Assembly: GCF_001659605.2 (NCBI RefSeq)
Contig: NC_035161.2
Location: forward strand, 27,513,691-27,577,690
From: Manihot esculenta
Lineage: Eukaryota; Streptophyta; Magnoliopsida; Malpighiales; Euphorbiaceae
Direction: 5' to 3'
Length of the DNA stretch: 64,000 nt
Below are positions 58,641-64,000 of the stretch, in pieces. The notes beneath the pieces were generated by a model. That model was given only the letters and a program-made list of their open reading frames with translations, was not told the origin of the DNA and made no database searches. The position numbers were made by a program, and so were the translations under genes. The first letter of the stretch is position 1. The number at the start of each line of letters is the position of its first letter.

Positions 58641-59330
58641 TTCGGCTCTAAAAAGCCAAGTTTAGAAAAAAGAAGTCTGAAAGCAGACCAGTGAGCTAAA
58701 GAGCTCGGATGATAAAGAGCAAAAGCGCTCGAATGTGCAAAGTACCAAAAGGTCCATTCTAAAAGGAGTACAGATTGATAACACACAATGATAAGGGCTG
58801 AGCATGCCCCACAAGAAATACAAGAAAAAGTCCAAAATGCTCGGACTAAGATCGAGGGTAAAAAGCCCGAAATCTCTTTAAAAGGAAATAGCTCGGAATA
58901 AAGAATCAGGGTTTTGAGCCCCAAAATGCTTAAGGGCAAATAGCCCGAAGGAGCAAAAACGCTCGAAAAAAGCTTGAGGGTAAATAGCTCAAAAAGCGAA
59001 ATGGCGAAAATAGCCTGGAAAGCGCTTGAGGGCAAAAAGGTCTAGAAGTTACGAAGAGCCAAAGAGCCCGAAAAATAAAAAGAACTAGTGCTAAAATGTC
59101 CGAAGTATCATATAAAGAGTCAAAAGAGTTGGGGCGAAAAATTAAGGCTAAAGAGCTCAGAAAAGAGCTTAAAATGCTTGTAAAACTAGTCAGGGTTAAG
59201 AAGTCCGAAATGATATAGAAAATCAAAAAGTTCGAACGAACGTTCAAGGCTAGAGAGCCCAGCAAAGAGCCAAATCGCTCGTGAAACTAATCAGCTGAAA
59301 CGCTTATTAAAAGATTCAGGACTTAAAGTC
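58640..59330. repeat. degenerate short-period repeat in the Tat-like interior
   Basis: Recurring purine-rich phrases (AAAGAGCTCGG, AAAAAGCCCGAA, AAAATGCTCGG, AGGGTAAATAGC) at irregular spacings of about 15-40 bases. Two overlapping open frames on the minus strand are by-products of this composition. Confidence 0.65.
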
Positions 59331-59642
59331 CTGAAGACGCCTCAGAGTAAAATGCTCAGAAAAAGACCCAAAAGGACATACCATTAAGGTCAGGTCGGAA
59401 AGGTAAGGCTAGAAGCGTAGGGCACCTAAGTCGAATCTTCTAAAAGAAAAAACTACCAAGGTCAAACTTTTCATGGAAAAGACCATCAAGATCAGATCTC
59501 CCAAAGGGATGATTATCAAGATAAATTTGCTCTCTCGGTTTGGTCTATATTAAGTTAACCAATTCCAATATTGCGCTTCCTTTTGAAATTCATAAGTGTC
59601 AACCAAACAAACAGGTAACATCGAATAGCAAGTCGGGTTCCT

Positions 59643-59674
59643 TTCTCCGATGGTCATAAATAACCATCGGAGAA
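59643..59674. other. perfect 12-bp stem hairpin near the 3' LTR
   Basis: TTCTCCGATGGT and ACCATCGGAGAA are separated by 8 bases. It lies about 40 bp before the presumed 3' LTR start of the Tat-like element. A role is unknown. Confidence 0.6.
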
Positions 59675-60082
59675 GCGAAAAGACAACTGATAACATATAA
59701 AAAATAACACCCTTTAAGATCGTGACACGTGTACACGTGAATTGAAAACTTTTCCATCTGGTTGGATCAGGCAGTAAGAAGCACGACCTATTAAGTACAA
59801 AGAATTAGACCAGTAATACTCTTGAATTTACTAAAGCCTAGAACAGACAAACCGATCTCCTTAAAAACCGGAGAGGATGGACAGACCGACCTCCTCAAAA
59901 GCCCGTACTACAACAAGACTTTAAATGCCGACGTGGTCGACCTCAGTAATCAAAAGGAACTCATTTCTATGTAGGCCGGATGAGTCCGGCACGACCTGAT
60001 GAAGTCAGGGTAAAAATGCCGACCTTCTATAAGTTGGTCGCCTTCTTAGTACAACACAAGGATTATAAACGCGCATGTAGAG

Positions 60083-60619
60083 TGTAACAGCCCGAAAACC
60101 GAACTGCCACCGGCACTAGGATCCAGATCGACTTAAGGTCGCCGGGACCCGTAGTAAGCCTGCTATCCTGACTGTGAACCTGTGACATCCCATACATGAT
60201 CATATAGTTTCTGTAAAAACACATAACTCTGTTCTTCATTCCAAGGCTTAACCTGTGCATGCAGTAGCTCTGTTCTCTAACAATCCCTACTAGAGCTCCT
60301 CATTGCTCTAGGCGGATAAAACTCATAATGGTAAGCCTGGTTTTCTCATAAACAGACAACAAGATATAAACATAAACTGATCATGTGAAAACATAAAAAC
60401 GGGATTACAACTCTTATACTCAAGCACCATTCTATACACTGTACACATACATTATCTCTTTACATTTACATGTCCACACTGCCTAACTATTACAAACTAT
60501 ATACTCTTCCTGTACCCTGCTAACTTCCCTCTGAATTCTGAACCTGCATCACTGGAGTTAGGGGAGAGGGATGAGCTACTATAGCCCAGTGAGTAGAACA
60601 GTAATAAAGAACAGGTGAT
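60083..60619 (-). repeat. 3' LTR fragment of the gypsy element
   Basis: Collinear with 63168-63704; differences include CCCGAAAACC against CTCGGAAACC near the start and CTAACTTCC against CTGACTTCC. It stops in AACAGGTGA, joined to TTCAACTGTCTGTAGTCGAC of reverse transcriptase. Confidence 0.88.
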
Positions 60620-62951
60620 TCAACTGTCTGTAGTCGACACAAAGTCTAAGAGGTCCATCCTTCTTTCTGACAAATAAGACTGGAGCACCCCAGGGTGAGG
60701 TACTCGGGCGGATGAAACCCTTAGCTACCAAATCCTGTAACTGCTCTTTCAACTCTCTCAACTCTGCTGGCGCCATCCGGTAGGGAGGAATAGAGATCGG
60801 TCTAGCACCGGGCTTCAACTCTATCTCGAACTCTATGTCCCTATCGGGTGGTAGTCCTGGAAGCTCTTCAGGAAACACATCTGGGAATTCGTTCACAACT
60901 GGTACTGAGGACGGTTCCCTAACCTGACTGTCTAGCTCTCTCACATACGCTAGGAACCCCTGACAACCCTTCCTCAACATCCTATGAGCCTGGAGGGCTG
61001 ATATCAAACCCCTAGGTGTCCCTCTCCAGTCGCCTCTGAAGACAAACTCTGACCCATCCTGGTCTCTGAGACTCACTACCTTGTCCCTGCAGTGCAAGGT
61101 AGCACTATAGGTAGATAACCAATCCATCCCTAGAATGACATCAAAATCTGTCAACTCTAGAACCACAAGGTCAGCTGGAAGGCATCTATCATCTATAAAC
61201 ACTGGACTGACCTGACAGACTGACTCTGCCAATGATGGGTCACATCTAGGTCCACTGACCCAGAGAGGACACGCTAACTCGGACACAATCAACCCCAATC
61301 TCTCTGCGGCTCTAGAAGAAATGAAAGAGTGAGAAGCACCAGGGTCCATTAAAGCATACACCTCTGAACACCCAATGATGAGAGTACCTGACACCACTGT
61401 GTTCGAAGTGTCTGCCTCTTGTTGCGTCATGGTGAAAATCCGTGCTGGAGCTGACGGACCTGCACCTCGGGAACCCATCCCTGATGAAGAGGCTGCCCCT
61501 CTTCCTCTACCTCTGCCACTGCTTGGTGGACGGACTGAAGCTGCTGACTGGACGACACTACCTGAGGTCATCTGTTGGGATGGTGGAACCAAAGTCGCCT
61601 GAGGACATTCCCGTGCATAATGTCCCTCCTGCCCACATCTATAGCAGGCTGTAGATCCCAGCAAACAAACTCCGCTATGTTGTCTCCCACACCTATTGCA
61701 AACTGGAAGATCTGTGCCAGAACTGGCGCCGCTCCTCATTCCCAGACCCGTTTTAATCCGGTTCCAGAACTTGCCTCTCTTTCCTCTGAGTTTGTCCCAT
61801 CTCTTCTTACTCGCACTTGCTGTACTCTGTGAGGAGGAACCTGGTTTCGTACCAGAAGACTGTGCCTTTGGTTGATTGACTACTCCTTGACTTATGGCAC
61901 TGGCCTCCATCTTTCTAGCAGCATCCACAATGGAGTGGAAACTCTCCTTCTCTGCGTGGAGAATCAAAGAGAAATACCTGGGATGAAGCCTTGTGGCATA
62001 TCTCTTTGCCTTCTTCTGATCTGTATCATACGCCTGACCCACGTATGGTAACAATTCCAGGAACTTATCTGTATACTCATCAACGCTCATCTCCTCCGTC
62101 TGTCTCAACTGTTCAAACTCCACAACCTTTAGCTCCCTCGAACTATCAGGGAAAGCCCACCCAGCAAATTCGTTGGTGAACTCTTCCCATGTCATATTGT
62201 CTATTCTGGGGTCCACATAGTTCTTGAACCATTCTCTGGCTTTCTTGCACTTTAATGTGAACCCTGCCATCTCAATGGCCCTGCTCTCATCTGCTCCCAA
62301 CTCACTTGTTATCATTCTCACTGCACTGAGATACTCAAAGGGATCATCTCCCGTGTTGAATTTAGGAGCATCCAACTTTAAGTACTCCGTCATCTTCACC
62401 TTCGTTCCCCCTGAAGAACTGGGTTGTGCTTCAACAACAGGGGCTGCTGGTTCAGGTGGTGGTGGAGGTACTGGGTCTCTGACGTTAGGCGATGCTGAAC
62501 TTGGATGAAAAGATGGGGGTGGATACATATGATATGGTGGATAAAAGGAAGGATAGGGCATATATGGCATGTAGGGTGGATATGGGGCAAAGCTGGAGTA
62601 ATCCGACGTGCCGCCCATCGGATACTCTGGGCCCTGAGGAAAGGGTGGATAGCCAAACCCTGAGGCATGTGCGCCTCCCTGGGACTCCCCCATACCTTCT
62701 TCTGACCTTCCTATACCCATACTGACCTCTCTCCTCTGATCCTCCTCCATAGAAACTCTCTCTTCGTCTGATCTTCCCCCTCTGCCTATTCCCCTTCTGC
62801 TCTCGTCAGAAGACCTTCTAGGGTCTCTTGACGTTCCCTCCCTGCTTGACTTGTGAGATCTTGCCCTTGGCAAGGCAGGTGGACGAGCAGCTGTACCCTC
62901 ACTTACAGGTGGGACTCCAGTCAATCTCGCGGATCGACGAGTTCCTCGCAT
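60579..62951 (-). CDS. gag-protease-(partial RT) polyprotein of a gypsy element
   Basis: A 790-residue open frame without internal stop. In order: a basic, Arg/Ser-rich N-terminus (1-110), a Pro/Tyr-rich stretch (110-175), a gag core (about 185-330, [34 protein letters not shown]), a zinc knuckle pair ([12 protein letters not shown] and [14 protein letters not shown], about 420-450), the aspartic protease with [12 protein letters not shown] (about 532) and [17 protein letters not shown] (about 610), then the pol leader [14 protein letters not shown] (about 685) and RT up to LCVDYRQLN. The last dozen residues are read from LTR sequence after the deletion joint at about 60619. Gag and protease look intact; RT is truncated before its active site. 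Confidence 0.9.
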   Translation of the reverse strand: MRGTRRSARLTGVPPVSEGTAARPPALPRARSHKSSREGTSRDPRRSSDESRRGIGRGGRSDEERVSMEEDQRREVSMGIGRSEEGMGESQGGAHASGFGYPPFPQGPEYPMGGTSDYSSFAPYPPYMPYMPYPSFYPPYHMYPPPSFHPSSASPNVRDPVPPPPPEPAAPVVEAQPSSSGGTKVKMTEYLKLDAPKFNTGDDPFEYLSAVRMITSELGADESRAIEMAGFTLKCKKAREWFKNYVDPRIDNMTWEEFTNEFAGWAFPDSSRELKVVEFEQLRQTEEMSVDEYTDKFLELLPYVGQAYDTDQKKAKRYATRLHPRYFSLILHAEKESFHSIVDAARKMEASAISQGVVNQPKAQSSGTKPGSSSQSTASASKKRWDKLRGKRGKFWNRIKTGLGMRSGASSGTDLPVCNRCGRQHSGVCLLGSTACYRCGQEGHYARECPQATLVPPSQQMTSGSVVQSAASVRPPSSGRGRGRGAASSSGMGSRGAGPSAPARIFTMTQQEADTSNTVVSGTLIIGCSEVYALMDPGASHSFISSRAAERLGLIVSELACPLWVSGPRCDPSLAESVCQVSPVFIDDRCLPADLVVLELTDFDVILGMDWLSTYSATLHCRDKVVSLRDQDGSEFVFRGDWRGTPRGLISALQAHRMLRKGCQGFLAYVRELDSQVREPSSVPVVNEFPDVFPEELPGLPPDRDIEFEIELKPGARPISIPPYRMAPAELRELKEQLQDLVAKGFIRPSTSPWGAPVLFVRKKDGPLRLCVDYRQLNHLFFITVLLTGL

Positions 62952-63152
62952 CTACAGAGCACATAAGCAACACATATCAGCATACATCACATATAAACTA
63001 ATGCACATGTATGAATCATGGCATTACACATCAGCATATAGCGACAGGACTGACATCCTATCCTAGTGGACATGTTTCCCTATGGTGCCTGACCTGCTAA
63101 AACCTCTATGAGCCCAACGCTAGCGATATAGGTCCGACCATGTGAACCTAGG

Positions 63153-63164
63153 GCTCTGATACCA
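63153..63164 (-). other. primer-binding site for initiator-Met tRNA
   Basis: The minus strand reads TGGTATCAGAGC three bases after the end of the right (5') LTR. Confidence 0.9.
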
Positions 63165-63167
63165 ATC

Positions 63168-64000
63168 TGTAACAGCTCGGAAACCGAACTGCCACCGGCA
63201 CTAGGATCCAGATCGACTTAAGGTCGCCGGGACCCGTAGTAAGCCTGCTATCCTGACTGTGAACCTGTGACATCCCATACATGATCATATAGTTTCTGTA
63301 AAAACACATAACTCTGTTCTTCATTCCAAGGCTTAACCTGTGCATGCAGTAGCTCTGTTCTCTAACAATCCCTACTAGAGCTCCTCATTGCTCTAGGCGG
63401 ATAAAACTCATAATGGTAAGCCTGGTTTTCTCATAAACAGACAACAAGATATAAACATAAACTGATCATGTGAAAACATAAAAACGGGATTACAACTCTT
63501 ATACTCAAGCACCATTCTATACACTGTACACATACATTATCTCTTTACATTTACATGTCCACACTGCCTAACTATTACAAACTATATACTCTTCCTGTAC
63601 CCTGCTGACTTCCCTCTGAATTCTGAACCTGCATCACTGGAGTTAGGGGAGAGGGATGAGCTACTATAGCCCAGTGAGTAGAACAGTAATAAAGAACAGG
63701 TGATAAAACATGCTCTCATGCAATGTATCACATCACAAGTAATCACATCTCCGCATGGATGGATCAACACTCCCTCTATACCATATGCCTGGTCCCCGTA
63801 GGGCTGTTCCAGGTCTTTGTGCCTGGTCCCCGTAGGGCTGTTCCAGGTCTTTATGCCTGGTCCCCGTAGGACTGTTCCAGGTCTTTCCTCTGAGAGCTAT
63901 TGAATCCTTACTATGTCCATACAGTCATAGAATCAAGGATAAATGCAATGCAGCATCTTCGTGGACACTAATGCACTCGCCCTATAGCATATTCATGATG
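63168..64000 (-). repeat. 5' LTR of the gypsy element, incomplete at window edge
   Basis: 833 bp visible, with the same order of blocks as the other LTRs (TTAGGGGAGAGGGATGAGCT near 63643, a tandem array, then a GCAATGCAGCATCTTCGTG-like block near 63944). Confidence 0.85.
63787..63888. repeat. 34-bp tandem array in the LTR, three copies
   Basis: Units start at 63787, 63821 and 63855 with GCCTGGTCCCCGTAGGGCTG; the third has one change (GGACTG). Same position in the LTR as the arrays of the other copies, but a different unit sequence. Confidence 0.92.

Larger units (their letters stand above)
55895..60082 (+). mobile_element. non-coding Ty3 (Tat-like) LTR element, interrupted twice
   Basis: A 5' LTR of about 0.8 kb (about 55895-57544, excluding an 833-bp insert at 56386-57218) is followed by TTGGCGCC-ATATGTGGGAACG (57548 on), the primer-site form typical of plant Tat-type elements. 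A second copy of the LTR start occurs at about 59712-60082 (shared blocks GGATGAGTCCGGCACGA and AAACGCGCAT). It is cut at 60082 by the next gypsy element. The 2.1-kb interior has no protein domain but long repeats, so it is a LARD-like non-autonomous form. Confidence 0.75.
60083..64000 (-). mobile_element. Tekay-like gypsy element with recent deletion, runs off the window
   Basis: Left LTR piece 60083-60619 (TGTAACAGCCCGAAAACCG) and right LTR from 63168 (TGTAACAGCTCGGAAACCG) to beyond 64000 are nearly identical over 536 bp. The interior runs from the primer site (63164-63153) through gag and protease to the start of RT, where it joins directly to LTR sequence at about 60619, so most of pol and the larger part of the 3' LTR are deleted. 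It is inserted in the LTR of the Tat-like element after CGCATGTAGAG; the right-hand duplication lies outside the window. Confidence 0.88.

Noticed and set aside
58208..59265. Three long minus-strand open frames (133, 135 and 111 residues), Phe/Leu/Ser-rich
   Set aside because: They follow the 71-72-bp tandem units and the degenerate purine repeat on the other strand; translation shows repeated low-complexity hydrophobic blocks, no start context and no family.
60082..60083. Direct repeats of the GCCGCC/TTCGG motif read as bacterial operator or rho-independent terminators
   Set aside because: The setting is a eukaryotic LTR with TATA box and initiator-tRNA primer site; bacterial terms do not apply.

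Overview
The window is AT-rich eudicot nuclear DNA: split genes with plant splice sites, a plant SCF cullin, and dense nested LTR retrotransposons primed by initiator-methionine tRNA. A member of the Malpighiales, possibly Euphorbiaceae, is my guess for the species; nothing here proves it.

Three host genes can be rebuilt exon by exon. (1) A CUL1 cullin on the minus strand, coding span 5830-16996, 19 coding exons, 736 residues, with a 5' UTR exon near 17.6-17.8 kb. Two introns carry LTR elements (a small non-autonomous one at 9.7-10.7 kb and a Ty1/copia remnant at 13.55-15.7 kb). (2) A DRE2/anamorsin (CIAPIN1) gene on the minus strand, 47729-50883, 8 coding exons, 274 residues, whose start codon is the last three bases of its first coding exon. 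(3) A myeloid-leukemia-factor (Mlf1IP) family gene on the plus strand, 52805-54924, 6 coding exons, 340 residues. Genes 2 and 3 are head to head and share roughly 0.65 kb of upstream DNA.

Between and after the genes lie transposons. 20.2-31.45 kb is a nest of one large-LTR Ty3/gypsy family (Tekay/Del-like chromovirus), including a complete, very young non-autonomous copy at 23631-30663 (2315-bp LTRs, three differences seen, TSD GTAGG). 32.5-33.6 kb is a non-autonomous hAT-like element. 34-45 kb is four layers deep: a LINE, an old plus-strand LTR inside it, a minus-strand gypsy element with pol and chromodomain inside that, and a 2187-bp solo LTR (TSD TTTCC) inside the integrase. 45.5-46.2 kb is a Mutator-like inverted-repeat element filled with a CTT microsatellite. 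55.9-60.08 kb is a non-coding Ty3 (Tat-like) LTR element whose LTR carries an 833-bp three-LTR TRIM composite (TSD GATAT). 60.08-64 kb is another Tekay-like copy with an intact gag-protease frame and a recent deletion of most of pol.

The most unusual signals are arrays of a 13-bp GC-rich palindrome (TTCGGCGGCCGAA, containing a GCC-box core) placed just upstream of the TATA box and again in the transcribed part of most LTRs of the dominant family; the inverted, chimeric TRIM composite, which carries an LTR end of the gypsy family at its internal junction; and LTR tandem sub-repeats that occupy one position but differ between copies. No bacterial-type system, CRISPR array or tRNA gene was seen. 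All coordinates come from reading by eye; splice sites follow GT/GC-AG rules, frame continuity and known family sequence.
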